A DNA stretch of 64,000 nt, from positions 4,024,274-4,088,273 of the forward strand of contig NZ_CM001857.1 of NCBI RefSeq assembly GCF_000400505.1. The letters run 5' to 3'. A program made the translations under genes and the position numbers. Below, one piece after another: positions 18,044 through 27,690 of the stretch. This DNA comes from Musicola paradisiaca NCPPB 2511 (GTDB taxonomy: Bacteria > Pseudomonadota > Gammaproteobacteria > Enterobacterales > Enterobacteriaceae). The notes below the pieces were generated by a model that ran no database searches, was not told the origin of the DNA, and worked only from the letters and a program-made list of their open reading frames with translations. The number at the start of each line of letters is the position of its first letter. Position 1 is the stretch's first letter.

Positions 18044-19131
18044 CGTTGCGGCCTCCCGCCCAGCAGATTTTTCGTCCACAACTCACCCAGGCTATAATCA
18101 CTTAACCACTCTTCCAATGAATCAGCCTCAAGCCGTTTGAATGTTGATGCGCCGTCTTTCTTATCAACGACAATCAAATCTTCCGCATCAAATTCATTGA
18201 CCAATTCTACCGACTGGGTTGAGATAATTAACTGATGTTCGTGACTGGCAGTTTTAATTAATTCTGCCAGCACGGCAATCGCGTATGGGTGTAAGCCCAA
18301 TTCGGGTTCATCTACGATGATCGCACTCGGTTTATATTCTTCTGGTTGCAATAACACCGTTGCCAGGAGAATAAAACGCAGGCTGCCGTCCGACAGTTCA
18401 TTGGCTTTGAACGGAATGTCTTGCTCTTTCTCTGTCCACTCAAGCTGAATAGTATCGGGATTATCTGGCGTTGGGCGCAGGTAGAAATCACCAAAAAAAG
18501 GCGCGACCATCTGAATACTTTTAACGATTCGCTTATAGTGTGAAAAATGGTTTTTCTGCAACCGATACAAAAATGCCGCGAGATTCGCACCATCTTCTCT
18601 TAAATAATCATTATCATTAATGCGGTGGATCTGCTTTACGCGAGCTGATTCGCTGGTGTCATGAAAGTGATAAACACGCCAGCGTCGCATAATTGGCAAT
18701 GTGTACTTTTTAATTCCGGTGTGATGTTCTTCCGCCCGTGATTCGAAATGACCAGCAACGACACCTTTCTCACCACTCATGTTCCACCACAATGCTTCTC
18801 GTGAAAACATCATCCGGTTGTCATTGGTTGGCTCCAGCTCGAACTTATAACCATTATTGCCGAAATACAGTTCGCCTTTCAGATGCGGTGTCTTTTTACG
18901 TCCGAAATGCAACATGGCATCAGGCCCGCCAGCCTTACTGACTAACGATTGCAAACGCTGGTCAAGTAACGTCGCAATCAAACGGAAAAAACTGATAAAG
19001 TTCGATTTACCTGCACCATTCGCGCCAATCAGCACATTGAGACTGCCCATGTGCAACTCACAACGTTCAATAGACTTGTAACCTTCAATCAGCAACTTAC
19101 TGAGCTGGTCAGAATGGGTCACATGTTTCAT
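18040..19131 (-). CDS. AAA/SMC-type ATPase of a DUF4276-associated module
   Basis: 363-residue ATPase of the AAA_21/OLD-like class. Walker A 'IGANGAGKSNFISF' is near residues 35-48, the ABC-type signature is 'ELSDGSLRFILLATVLL', and Walker B is 'AIIVDEPELGLHP', followed by a switch region 'LIISTQSVELVN'. Together with the overlapping DUF4276 gene it forms a two-gene unit of the kind seen in several anti-phage systems (ATPase sensor plus toprim-like effector, as in PARIS or OLD-related pairs). Assignment to a named system is inference. AAGGT lies upstream of the ATG. The upstream 320 bases contain the acdS terminator and no other supported gene. Confidence 0.85.
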   Translation of the reverse strand: MKHVTHSDQLSKLLIEGYKSIERCELHMGSLNVLIGANGAGKSNFISFFRLIATLLDQRLQSLVSKAGGPDAMLHFGRKKTPHLKGELYFGNNGYKFELEPTNDNRMMFSREALWWNMSGEKGVVAGHFESRAEEHHTGIKKYTLPIMRRWRVYHFHDTSESARVKQIHRINDNDYLREDGANLAAFLYRLQKNHFSHYKRIVKSIQMVAPFFGDFYLRPTPDNPDTIQLEWTEKEQDIPFKANELSDGSLRFILLATVLLQPEEYKPSAIIVDEPELGLHPYAIAVLAELIKTASHEHQLIISTQSVELVNEFDAEDLIVVDKKDGASTFKRLEADSLEEWLSDYSLGELWTKNLLGGRPQR

Positions 19132-19297
19132 AAACGATTACCTTCTGTTGGTTCATATCAGCCATCGCTTGCAACGACTGAAGCTGTTCGGCGGTTAAAG
19201 AAACTGTAGTAAGCATGCTGTCATAGCGGAGATTTAAACGGTAGCTTCACACCTATAAATCATGCATTACTTTACTGTAACAGTCTGTTATACCAAT

Positions 19298-19323
19298 AAA
19301 AAAGAGGCCGCTTTTGCGACCTC
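19298..19323 (-). terminator. Rho-independent terminator downstream of acdS
   Basis: On the minus strand, GAGGTCGC / GCGGCCTC forms an 8-base-pair stem (one G-T pair) with an AAAA loop followed by T6. It lies about 130 bases beyond the acdS stop and upstream of the ATPase gene, separating the two transcripts. Confidence 0.8.
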
Positions 19324-19451
19324 CGTTGAAACCAATGCATGCAAATATAGCAACACATTATCAATGTCTAAAACCGGTGAACGCAGCTGTTGCCTCTATC
19401 GTTTTGATATTGCCGAATTTGTATCGTGGCATGGGTACGCCACGACTGAAA

Positions 19452-20468
19452 TCAACCGTTACGGAAAATATAGCTGTACGCGCTGAGCGCCGGCGCACCG
19501 CCCAGATGGGCGTACAACACTTTGGAACCTTTCGGGAACTCCCCCTTACGCACCATGTCGATCATGCCCTGCATGGATTTGCCTTCGTAAACCGGATCGG
19601 TCAGCACGCCTTCCAGGCGGGCGCACAACCGAATGGCTTCCAGCGTGCCTTCGTTCGGCAAGCCGTATTCCGGGCCGCCGTAACGGGTATCCAGCACTAC
19701 ATCTTCTTCCGTGATTTCACGGCCCAACTCCACCAGATTGGCGGTGTTCTGCGCGATGCGCAGGATCTGCGCCTTGGTTTTTTCCGGCTTGGCGGAAGCA
19801 TCAATGCCGATCACGTTGCGGGCGCGACCGTCGGCGGCAAAGCCCACCACCATCCCCGCCTGGGTGCTGCCGGTCACGGAACACACCACGATATAATCGA
19901 ATTTGAAACCCAGCTCTTTTTCCTGCTGGCGTACTTCTTCGGCGAAACCGACAAAACCCAGGCCGCCATACGGATGTTCGGAACAACCGGCCGGGATCGG
20001 GAAAGGTTTACCGCCGCGTTTCTCCACATCGTCCATCGCCTGTTTCCAGCTTTCACGGATGCCGATGTCGAAACCGGCCGCATCCAGGCGCACATCCGCC
20101 CCCATAATGCGGGACAGTTCAATGTTGCCCACCCGGTCATACACCGCATCGGCATAGTTAACCCAGTTTTCCTGTACCAGCACACATTTCATGCCTAAAT
20201 GCGCCGCCACCGCCGCCACCTGGCGTGTCTGGTTAGACTGAATGCCGCCGATGGACACCAGCGTATCAGCGCCCTGCGCCAGCGCTTCCGGAATCAGATA
20301 TTCCAGTTTGCGGGTCTTGTTGCCGCCGAACGCCAGGCCACTGTTGCAATCCTCGCGCTTGGCGTAAATCTCAACATCGCCGCCCAGATAAGCACTCAGG
20401 CGTTTCATTGGCGTAATCGGCGATGGGCCAAAAGTCAGCGGGTGACGGGGGAATTTTTCCAGATTCAT
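19452..20468 (-). CDS. acdS: 1-aminocyclopropane-1-carboxylate (ACC) deaminase AcdS
   Basis: PLP-dependent enzyme splitting ACC, the ethylene precursor of plants, into 2-oxobutyrate and ammonia. Length is exactly the 338 residues of pseudomonad AcdS, with near-identity over long stretches ('[19 protein letters not shown]', '[15 protein letters not shown]'). The diagnostic residues are present: Lys51 (PLP), Ser78, Tyr294, Glu295 and Leu322. The last two separate true ACC deaminases from D-cysteine desulfhydrases. CGGAG precedes the ATG. The gene has its own AT-rich upstream region and is followed by a terminator, so it is probably monocistronic. Regulation is unknown; the nearest regulator gene encodes a LysR protein, whereas an Lrp-type regulator is usual for acdS. 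Confidence 0.95.
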   Translation of the reverse strand: MNLEKFPRHPLTFGPSPITPMKRLSAYLGGDVEIYAKREDCNSGLAFGGNKTRKLEYLIPEALAQGADTLVSIGGIQSNQTRQVAAVAAHLGMKCVLVQENWVNYADAVYDRVGNIELSRIMGADVRLDAAGFDIGIRESWKQAMDDVEKRGGKPFPIPAGCSEHPYGGLGFVGFAEEVRQQEKELGFKFDYIVVCSVTGSTQAGMVVGFAADGRARNVIGIDASAKPEKTKAQILRIAQNTANLVELGREITEEDVVLDTRYGGPEYGLPNEGTLEAIRLCARLEGVLTDPVYEGKSMQGMIDMVRKGEFPKGSKVLYAHLGGAPALSAYSYIFRNG

Positions 20469-20798
20469 AGTCAGGCTCCGGTAAACAAAGGAAAAAACAG
20501 GGCAGTTGAGTTACGGCTCCGGTTTTCCCGGCTCACCGTGGAGAGGTGCGCTTCCCGGCTTCCCCCACCGATGACGACCGGGCAGACGCCACCAGGGACA
20601 CAAGAGGGTAAGACACGGGAAGCGCGTTCTCCTGTTAGCGCTATACTACCTAAAACCGAATTCATTTAAATTGCAAAATCAGATCTATTTTTCATAAAAA
20701 TTAATTCAATTTTTTATTTTTGTATTTTAAATTCCAAAAAATCACACCAAATAGAAATAAAATTAAATAAGAAAAACAAATGAAGACGCCCTCGCCCG
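20469..20798. promoter_or_regulatory. AT-rich region upstream of acdS
   Basis: 330-base interval between the LysR gene and acdS, both on the minus strand. The part at 20650-20790 is strongly AT-rich and is the likely acdS promoter region; no single promoter box could be fixed. Bases 20570-20640 contain short GC-rich repeats. No gene seen. Confidence 0.5.
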
Positions 20799-21731
20799 TC
20801 AGTGCAATTGCAAATCGAATTCCTGACGGCAGCGCTGATCCTGGATCTGCAACTCCTGCCGGAGAAACGTGAAAAATGCGCTCAATACCGCGGTACGCGG
20901 GCGCCCCATTTCTGTCTGGATCTGGAAAGTACGCTGGCTCAGTTGGTCGATATTGACGGTTCTCATACGCAGGTTGTCGCGCCGGGCGCTGTAGAGAATA
21001 GAAAAATGGCTGCAAATACCGATGGCATCCGGCGTATTGCGCACAAAATCGTACAGCGAGGAAAAGTGATTGCTGGTAAACACCGGGTCGATAAACACAT
21101 TGTTCATGCGGCAGGAGAGGTCGAACAGTTGGCGAATGGTCGCGGATTGATCCGGCAACACCATCGGCCAGGCATTGAGATCCGCCAGCTGGAACTCTTT
21201 GTTGGCCAGCGGGTGATCCGCCTGCATAAACACCAATACCGGCGCCGGGTAAGACGCCAGCACTTCCACGCCATGTTCCGGCGACAAGCTGAACTTCAAC
21301 GCCACATCGCATTCGCCGTTACGCACTAATTCCGGCACCTGACGGGCAGTGCCGACCGTCAGATAAAAACTGACGCGCGGATGAATCTCACGAAAACGCG
21401 CCAACATGGTCGGCAGCAGGTTGAACGCCACGCCGTCGGTACAGACCACCCGGATGGTGGTCTGACGCACCGACTTTAACCCTTCGATTTCCGCCATCGC
21501 CAGTTCCATATCGGCCATGCTGCGCCGCACATGGTTAGCCAGAATGTGCCCGGCATCGTTCAGCACCATCCCACGGGCGCTACGCTCGAACAGCGGCACC
21601 CCCAACCGGGTCTCCAGCCGCTGGATCTGGCGGCTAATGGCAGACACGGCAACGAATAACTGCTGGCTGGCGGCGCTGATGGAACCGGCGCCGACTACCG
21701 CCATAAAGTAACGAATTTCGCTATTATGCAT
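20799..21731 (-). CDS. LysR-family transcription regulator
   Basis: 310-residue regulator with an N-terminal winged helix-turn-helix ('SISAASQQLFVAVSAISRQI', 'ARGMVLNDAGHIL') and a LysR substrate-binding domain. ATG 21731 is chosen over a frame 41 codons longer because it starts exactly at the usual LysR N-terminus ('MHNSEIRYFMAVV') and has GGAG 7-8 bases upstream. It lies between the M20 peptidase/ABC transporter operon and acdS, all on the minus strand, and could control either. The ligand is unknown. Confidence 0.9.
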   Translation of the reverse strand: MHNSEIRYFMAVVGAGSISAASQQLFVAVSAISRQIQRLETRLGVPLFERSARGMVLNDAGHILANHVRRSMADMELAMAEIEGLKSVRQTTIRVVCTDGVAFNLLPTMLARFREIHPRVSFYLTVGTARQVPELVRNGECDVALKFSLSPEHGVEVLASYPAPVLVFMQADHPLANKEFQLADLNAWPMVLPDQSATIRQLFDLSCRMNNVFIDPVFTSNHFSSLYDFVRNTPDAIGICSHFSILYSARRDNLRMRTVNIDQLSQRTFQIQTEMGRPRTAVLSAFFTFLRQELQIQDQRCRQEFDLQLH

Positions 21732-21969
21732 AGAGGGTCTCCGAGAGACAGAATCTATCGGAAACGTCATGCCATCACATTCAGAATCCGAGAAGGTTTC
21801 GGGCGTATTAACCTCATATTTTATCTTTACTATTTTTCGCTCCGCCCGACACAAGGAGGCTCAAACGCCGCCTCCCTGTGAACCCGGGCTTGCTGGCTAA
21901 ATTTTGCCGCTAACGCGGTGCCTTCGGGATAGGTGGCCGCTTAACGGGCCTCTCGTGACGCGGTTACTC

Positions 21970-22073
21970 GCCACAGAATGTGGCTCGCCCTGCGGGCCAG
22001 CGTAAACGCTGTTCAAAAACGCTTTTCGCGTTTTTGTCCGGCGCGGCACGAGTTTTCGCCGCATCCATGCGGC
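21970..22073. repeat. Train of five short hairpins in a non-coding interval
   Basis: In a 447-base gap between the M20 peptidase and LysR genes, successive perfect small inverted repeats occur: GCCACA/TGTGGC (21970-21984), GCCC/GGGC (21987-21997), AGCGT/ACGCT (21999-22010), AAAAACGC/GCGTTTTT (22015-22035) and GCCGCAT/ATGCGGC (22058-22073). The wider stretch 21890-22110 has the flavour of a dispersed intergenic repeat. No protein is supported. It might terminate or stabilise the upstream transcript. Confidence 0.55.
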
Positions 22074-22178
22074 TCACCCTACGGCCTCCCATCCCTCAGC
22101 AAAATTTTTTATGCCAGAAGGCAACACACGCCACTATCAAGATGTGAGTGATATCGATGGGCACACAGTCATATTTGT

Positions 22179-23600
22179 TCACACAATCACATGTTGTTCT
22201 CTTAACGTCTTCACCCTGCCGCCCTCTTCCGCCAGATCCCAAAACAGGCCGCTCATGATGTGCAGCGCCTCACGCGCCACATCCGCCAGCAGGTGTTCAT
22301 TCGGCGCGTGCTGAGAACAGCCGGGGTACGAGTGCGGTACCCACAATGTCGGCAGGCCGAGAGTACGCAGGAAACAGGCGTTCGGCAGGCCGCCGCCGAA
22401 GTTCGGCAGCACCGCCGCCGGTTTGTTCACCGAGCGGGCGATGGACGCCAGCCCCCAGCGCACCCAGGGGTCGTCCGGGTCGATACGGGTCGCTTCAAAA
22501 CAGTGATCCGGGCTGACCATCTCCACATCTTCAAAACCGTTGGCATCCAGATGGCGACGAATATGCTCCGCAAAATGTTCCACGTCGCTGCCCGGCACAT
22601 AACGCATATGGCACTGGGCGCGTGCTGTCGCGGGAATGGCGTGTTCCGGTTTATCCGGATTGCCGGTGATGCAAGCCAACACGTCCAGCGTATTCCAGCC
22701 ATACACCTTCTCCGCCGCGCTCAAGCCCGGCTCGCCCCAGTTCGGATCAATCGCCGGGTCGTCCGGGCCGCTGCCCAGTTCGATATCGGACAACACCCGG
22801 CGCATCGCCTCCGACAGCGGCGGCGGCAGCAGCGCCGGCAGCTTGATACGTCCGTTGGCGTCCACCAGACACCCAATGGCGTGCGCCAGCCGGATGGCGG
22901 GGTTGCTCAGCAGCCCGCCCCAGTTGCCGGAATGGTGCGCGCCGTCGCGCAGCGTCAGCCGCAGGCCGAAATTGAACACCCCGCGCGAGCCGAGAAACAG
23001 CGTCGGGCGCTGCGCCGACACCCGCGGCCCGTCGGAGGCGATAAACAGATCCGCCGCCAGCCAGTCGCGGTACTGTTGACACACCGCCTCCAGACCGGGG
23101 GAACCGTACTCTTCCCCCATCTCCAATATCAGTTTGACGTTATAGCCAAGGCGGCCGCCGCGTGCTTTCAATACCAGCGACAGCGCCGCCAGATTGATGG
23201 TGTGCTGCCCTTTGTTATCGGCAGTGCCGCGCCCATACCAGCGGTTGCCGTCCGGCGTCAGCGCCCAGGGCGACAATCCGTCGCGCCAGTTTGCGTCGTC
23301 CCCCAGCACCACATCGCCGTGGCCGTAGGTCAGCACCGTCAGTACCGCTTCCGGCTCGATGCGCCGCGCCAGCAGGAACGGCCCTTTGCCCGCCACCGGG
23401 TTGGGCACGATCTGGCTTTCAAAGCCCATCTCCTGCAACAACGGAGCGATCTCGTCCGTCAAATAATCCATCAATATCGGTGCCCGTTGCGCATTCTGGC
23501 TCTCCGTGGGGTACGCCACCCGGCGTGCCAGCACCTCACGCAACCGGCCTGAATCAAAATAGTCCGCCGCCGCCTGCATTACCTCTTCGCGTGTCATCAT
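22179..23600 (-). CDS. M20-family metallopeptidase
   Basis: Cytoplasmic dizinc exopeptidase or amidohydrolase, 473 residues, of the M20/ArgE/DapE family. Metal-ligand and catalytic motifs appear in order: 'LTYGHGDVV' (His), 'GRGTADNKGQH' (Asp), 'EMGEEYGSPG' (Glu pair), 'FIASDGPR' (Asp) and 'HSYPGCSQHAPNEHL' (His). The lid domain carries 'GAHHSGNWGGLL'. It is the distal gene of an operon with a peptide-type ABC importer, 133 bases after the last ATPase, so it most likely hydrolyses the imported peptide or N-acyl amino acid. ATG at 23600 or 23597 are equally possible. Confidence 0.92.
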   Translation of the reverse strand: MMTREEVMQAAADYFDSGRLREVLARRVAYPTESQNAQRAPILMDYLTDEIAPLLQEMGFESQIVPNPVAGKGPFLLARRIEPEAVLTVLTYGHGDVVLGDDANWRDGLSPWALTPDGNRWYGRGTADNKGQHTINLAALSLVLKARGGRLGYNVKLILEMGEEYGSPGLEAVCQQYRDWLAADLFIASDGPRVSAQRPTLFLGSRGVFNFGLRLTLRDGAHHSGNWGGLLSNPAIRLAHAIGCLVDANGRIKLPALLPPPLSEAMRRVLSDIELGSGPDDPAIDPNWGEPGLSAAEKVYGWNTLDVLACITGNPDKPEHAIPATARAQCHMRYVPGSDVEHFAEHIRRHLDANGFEDVEMVSPDHCFEATRIDPDDPWVRWGLASIARSVNKPAAVLPNFGGGLPNACFLRTLGLPTLWVPHSYPGCSQHAPNEHLLADVAREALHIMSGLFWDLAEEGGRVKTLREQHVIV

Positions 23601-23732
23601 TGATCCTTCTCATCGTTAATCGTCGGCTGCCCACCGTTGCCCGGCTTCGCCCCCCTTCGGGCTCCACCGGTTCTTATCGTCCACGATGACCACGCCTCAT
23701 CGCCGACGGTCATCGGGCATTCGCCTGCCGAA

Positions 23733-24599
23733 TCAGCAGGCGTCTATTTCTGGAATACCCAACCCCGGCTCCGGCGTCAGCACCGAGGCCAGCAGCACAC
23801 GGGTATATGGGTGTTGCGGCGCGTTGAATACCTGCTCGCGGGTGCCCTGTTCCACCAGTCGGCCTTTGCGCATCACCGCGACGTGATCCACCAGATGTTC
23901 CACCACCGACAGGTTATGGCTGATAAACAGGTAGGTCAGACCTAACTCTTTTTTGAGCGACAACAACAAATTGAGGATCTGCGCCTGTACCGACACATCC
24001 AGTGCCGACGTCGGCTCATCGCAAATCAAAATATCGGGCTGTAAAATCAACGCCCGTGCGATCGCCACCCGCTGGCGCTGCCCGCCGGAAAGCTGCCCCG
24101 GATACTGGCTGTGGGTGCGGGACGGCATGCCCACCACATCCAGCATCTCCCGTACCCGTGTTTTACGCTCCGCCGGCGTACCGATATCGTGCAGCCGCAG
24201 CGCCACCTCGACGATATCCGCCACCGTGCGGCGCGGGTTCAGGGAGGAATAAGGATCCTGAAAAATCGGCTGGATACGGGTAGCCATCGCGCGTCGGTTG
24301 CCCGCGTCAATCTCCCGCCCTTCAATCAGCACGTTGCCGGAAGTCGGCGGCAGCAGCCCCAACAGCATTTTCGCCAGCGTGCTTTTGCCGCAGCCGGATT
24401 CCCCCACCAGCCCCAGCGTTTCACCGCGCCGGATACGCAGCGACACATTATCCACCGCGGTAATCTCGCCGGGCCGGGAGAACAGACCGCGGTTGAGACG
24501 AAACGTCCGGCTCAGCGCGCACAGCTCCAGCGCGATGTCGTCGTTGCCGGGAATGTACGTCGGCAGCGCCGTCATATCCTGGGTTGCCTGCATCGTCAT
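23733..24599 (-). CDS. Peptide-type ABC ATPase (DppF-like)
   Basis: Second ATPase of the importer, 288 residues from the ATG that overlaps the upstream ATPase stop (ATGA). Walker A GESGCGKS, signature '[15 protein letters not shown]', Walker B '[11 protein letters not shown]' and a C-terminal 'QHPYTRVLLAS' typical of DppF/OppF proteins. The longer frame starting at 24683 lies inside the neighbouring ATPase gene and is not used. Confidence 0.94.
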   Translation of the reverse strand: MTMQATQDMTALPTYIPGNDDIALELCALSRTFRLNRGLFSRPGEITAVDNVSLRIRRGETLGLVGESGCGKSTLAKMLLGLLPPTSGNVLIEGREIDAGNRRAMATRIQPIFQDPYSSLNPRRTVADIVEVALRLHDIGTPAERKTRVREMLDVVGMPSRTHSQYPGQLSGGQRQRVAIARALILQPDILICDEPTSALDVSVQAQILNLLLSLKKELGLTYLFISHNLSVVEHLVDHVAVMRKGRLVEQGTREQVFNAPQHPYTRVLLASVLTPEPGLGIPEIDAC

Positions 24600-25615
24600 A
24601 CCAACACCTCCGTAGCCTGGGCCTGTACACAACGCACCGCATGCAGTGGCGACACCGCCCGCCAGTCGACATCCACCAGACAACGCTCATGACATTCGCC
24701 GCAACGATTACGGAACGCGCAGCCCTGCTGCGGCCCGACCAGGCTCGGCACCATGCCGGGGATTGCCTGCAACGGTTCGCCCGGCACGGTTTTGCCCTGC
24801 ACCGGGATGCAGGCCAGCAGGCCGCGGGTATAAGGGTGCTGCGGCTGGTGAAACAGTTCCCGTACCGGCGCGTTTTCCACCACCTGGCCGGCGTACATCA
24901 CCGCCACGCGGTCGGCGATACGCGCCACCACGCCCAGATCGTGGGTAATGAAAATCACCGCCGTGCCCAGTTCCTGCTGCAACTCACGCAGCATGCGTAA
25001 AATCTGCGCCTGAATAGTGACATCCAGCGCGGTGGTGGGTTCATCGGCGATAATCAGCTCCGGGCCGCACATCAGCGCCATGGCGATGATGATGCGCTGG
25101 CGCAGGCCGCCGGACAGCTGGTGCGGATACTGCCTCAAACGCTCCGTCGCCAGCGGAATGCCGACGCGCTCCATCAGGTACACCGCCCGCTCCCGCGCCT
25201 CGGCGTAGGACACACGCCGGTGCGCCATCAGGGTTTCGCACAGTTGGTCTCCCAGCGTGAACGACGGGTTGAGCGAGGTCATCGGCTCCTGAAAAATCAT
25301 CGCTATCTGGTTGCCGCGCAGCATCGACATCTGTTTCGGACGTAATGACTGCAAGTCCTGCCCTTTGAAACGGATATAGTCCGCCGTGCGTACCGCCCGG
25401 CGCGGCAGCAAGTCCATCAGCGCCAGCGACGTCATCGACTTGCCGCAGCCGGACTCGCCCACCAGACACAGCATCTCGCCGCGCCGTACCGAGAAATCGA
25501 TGCCGCGCACCGCATGCAGCGTGCCGCGCGGCGTCGGCAAATCAACACGCAGGTTTTTCACGTCCAGCACGATCTCGTGCGGGTATTCGTGTGGATTGTT
25601 GTCAGCAGAATGCAT
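24596..25615 (-). CDS. Peptide-type ABC ATPase (DppD-like)
   Basis: First ATPase of the importer, 339 residues. Walker [10 protein letters not shown]-loop '[13 protein letters not shown]', signature '[15 protein letters not shown]', Walker B '[12 protein letters not shown]'. The C-terminal cysteines (around '[15 protein letters not shown]') match the Fe-S-binding-like segment of DppD/OppD proteins. ATG 25615 is chosen for its perfect AAGGAGGT site; an in-frame extension of 19 codons has none. The 157-base gap to the upstream permease gene shows no gene. Confidence 0.95.
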   Translation of the reverse strand: MHSADNNPHEYPHEIVLDVKNLRVDLPTPRGTLHAVRGIDFSVRRGEMLCLVGESGCGKSMTSLALMDLLPRRAVRTADYIRFKGQDLQSLRPKQMSMLRGNQIAMIFQEPMTSLNPSFTLGDQLCETLMAHRRVSYAEARERAVYLMERVGIPLATERLRQYPHQLSGGLRQRIIIAMALMCGPELIIADEPTTALDVTIQAQILRMLRELQQELGTAVIFITHDLGVVARIADRVAVMYAGQVVENAPVRELFHQPQHPYTRGLLACIPVQGKTVPGEPLQAIPGMVPSLVGPQQGCAFRNRCGECHERCLVDVDWRAVSPLHAVRCVQAQATEVLV

Positions 25616-25772
25616 CCCGACCTCCTTAGCGCCTATCGCAATAGGCGTCATTGGCGCAGCCAGTTTGGACAAGGGCAGCGCGGAGAAACCGGCACGTACA
25701 CGCAGTACGAGAGGATTTCAAACACCGCCCAGTGCCAAAATGGCCAGTAAAATAGCTGATTCGGCTAGGTTC

Positions 25773-26705
25773 TTAGTTGCGACCGTCCAGCGCGGTGATA
25801 TCGCGCAAACCGTCGCCCACCAGATTGATGCCCAGCACCAGCAACGCCAGCACCACGCCCGGGATCACGATCACCCACGGCTGGAAGAACATATACGCTT
25901 TGCCTTCAGCCACCATCAGCCCCCACGACGGCATCGGCGGCTGCACCCCCAACCCGAGGAACGACAGCGTCGCCTCCAGCAACACGGCGTGGGCGATCTC
26001 CAGCGTGGCGACCACCGTCAGCGGCCCCAGCAGATTGGGCAGGATCTCCCGCAGCATAATGAACAGCGACGAGGCGCCCAGCGTCTGGGCGGCGGCGATA
26101 AATTCCGCCTCCCGCAGTTGGCGCGTCACCGAACGGGAGACGATCAAAAAGCGATCCCACAACAGCAAACCGAGCAGCATGATCACCACCTTCACCGATC
26201 CGCCCACCAGCGAGGCCAGCGCCAGCGCCACCAGAATCACCGGCATCGACAGGCGCACCGTCAGCAGATAGCTGACCGCCGCATCGACGCGACCGCCGAA
26301 GTACCCGGCCAGAACGCCGAGCGAAATACCGATAAACCCGGAGATCATCACCGAGATCAGACCGATAGCCAGCGACACCCGTGCGCCGTACAGCAACCGG
26401 CTTAAATAATCGCGCCCCAGTTTGTCGGTACCGAGAAGGTGCTCCCAGCTGCCTTTGTCGTGCCATACCGGCGGAATCAGCCGTCGGCTGACGTCCTGCG
26501 CGAAAGGATCGTGCGGGCTTATCAGCGGCGCCAGGATCGCCAGCAGGACGATGCTGCCCAAAATCATCACCCCCAGCGTCATGCCGTGGTGGCCCAGTAT
26601 TTTTCGCCTCCAGCGCTGCCACGGCCCCGGCTCGGGCAACAGCCCCGGCTCAACGGCCGGCGCGCTTTTCATCATCACGGCGAAACGTGCAAGCGTACTT
26701 TTCAT
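25773..26705 (-). CDS. Peptide-type ABC permease (DppC-like)
   Basis: 310-residue inner-membrane permease with an N-terminal OppC_N segment, 'LGTDKLGRDYLSRLLYGARV' and the 'SFLGLGVQPPMPSWG' C-terminal motif. Five or six membrane helices are apparent. It is 9 bases after the DppB-like gene, within one operon. Confidence 0.94.
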   Translation of the reverse strand: MKSTLARFAVMMKSAPAVEPGLLPEPGPWQRWRRKILGHHGMTLGVMILGSIVLLAILAPLISPHDPFAQDVSRRLIPPVWHDKGSWEHLLGTDKLGRDYLSRLLYGARVSLAIGLISVMISGFIGISLGVLAGYFGGRVDAAVSYLLTVRLSMPVILVALALASLVGGSVKVVIMLLGLLLWDRFLIVSRSVTRQLREAEFIAAAQTLGASSLFIMLREILPNLLGPLTVVATLEIAHAVLLEATLSFLGLGVQPPMPSWGLMVAEGKAYMFFQPWVIVIPGVVLALLVLGINLVGDGLRDITALDGRN

Positions 26706-26714
26706 CGCGGCTCC

Positions 26715-27632
26715 TTATTTGCTGCGCAGACGCGGATCCAGTGCCGCATTGAGAACATCCGCCAGAAAGGTCAGTCCGATATAAAACACGGCGATAATCA
26801 AAACGATGGCCTGCACCACCGGGAAATCGTTACGGGAGATAGAATCCCAGGCTAATTGCCCCAGCCCTTGCAGCGAGAACACCGATTCGATCACCACCGA
26901 ACCGCCCAGCATGAACCCCAATTCCACTGTCGCCAGCGCCACCACCGGGATGATGGCGTTGCGCAGGCCGTGCTTGAACACCACCTTGAACGCGCTCAGC
27001 CCTTTGGCGCGGGCGGTGCGGATATAGTCGGAACCCAGCACATCCAGCATGCCGGAACGGGTTAAACGCATCAGCGACGGCATGGCGTAGTAGCCCAGCG
27101 CCACAGCGGGCAGCACGAAGTTCAACCAGGTGGTATTCCCCGCCACCGGCAACCATTTCAGGCCGACGGCGAAAATCAGGATCAACACCAGCGCGAACCA
27201 GAAGTTCGGCATGGCCTGGCCGATCACCGCCACCAGCATGGCCAGGCGATCCACCCAGGTGTCGCGGAACACCGCGGCCAGCACGCCCAGCGGGATCGCC
27301 ACCGTCAACGCCAGCAACAGCGACGCCACGCCCAGTTGGAGCGTGACCGGCATACGCTGCCCCACCAGCTCCATCACCGTATTTTCAAAATAGAACGAGC
27401 GGCCGAAATCCAGGTGCAGCGCCGACCACATCCAGCGGGAGAACTGGGTCAGCAGCGGCTGATCCAGCCCGTTCTGTACCCGAATCTGGGCGATGGTGTC
27501 TGCGGTCGCGTCCGGCCCGGCGATCGCCGCCGCCAGATCGCCGGACAGGTGCAGCAGTGAAAAACTGACCACCGCCACGGTGAACAGCACCGCCAACGCA
27601 ACCAGTAACCGATGAAAAATGAACTTCACCAT
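26715..27632 (-). CDS. Peptide-type ABC permease (DppB-like)
   Basis: 305-residue permease. ATG 27632 has GAGGAG upstream and begins a typical 'MVKFIFHRLLVALAVLF' membrane start; the longer frame reads into the intergenic GC-rich stretch. Typical DppB features are 'NGLDQPLLTQFSRW', the cytoplasmic EAA loop 'DYIRTARAKGLSAFKVVFKH' and 'RNAIIPVVALATVELG'. Located 58 bases after the binding-protein gene. Confidence 0.94.
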   Translation of the reverse strand: MVKFIFHRLLVALAVLFTVAVVSFSLLHLSGDLAAAIAGPDATADTIAQIRVQNGLDQPLLTQFSRWMWSALHLDFGRSFYFENTVMELVGQRMPVTLQLGVASLLLALTVAIPLGVLAAVFRDTWVDRLAMLVAVIGQAMPNFWFALVLILIFAVGLKWLPVAGNTTWLNFVLPAVALGYYAMPSLMRLTRSGMLDVLGSDYIRTARAKGLSAFKVVFKHGLRNAIIPVVALATVELGFMLGGSVVIESVFSLQGLGQLAWDSISRNDFPVVQAIVLIIAVFYIGLTFLADVLNAALDPRLRSK

Positions 27633-27690
27633 GAGAGTGCTCCTCGCAAAACGGACGCTCCGGGAAGGGCCGCCCCTTCCCGATGGCGGA

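Noticed and set aside
19109..19216. A 35-codon minus-strand frame overlapping the start of the DUF4276-associated ATPase gene
   Set aside because: No ribosome-binding site and no recognisable family; overlap with a well-supported start suggests chance.
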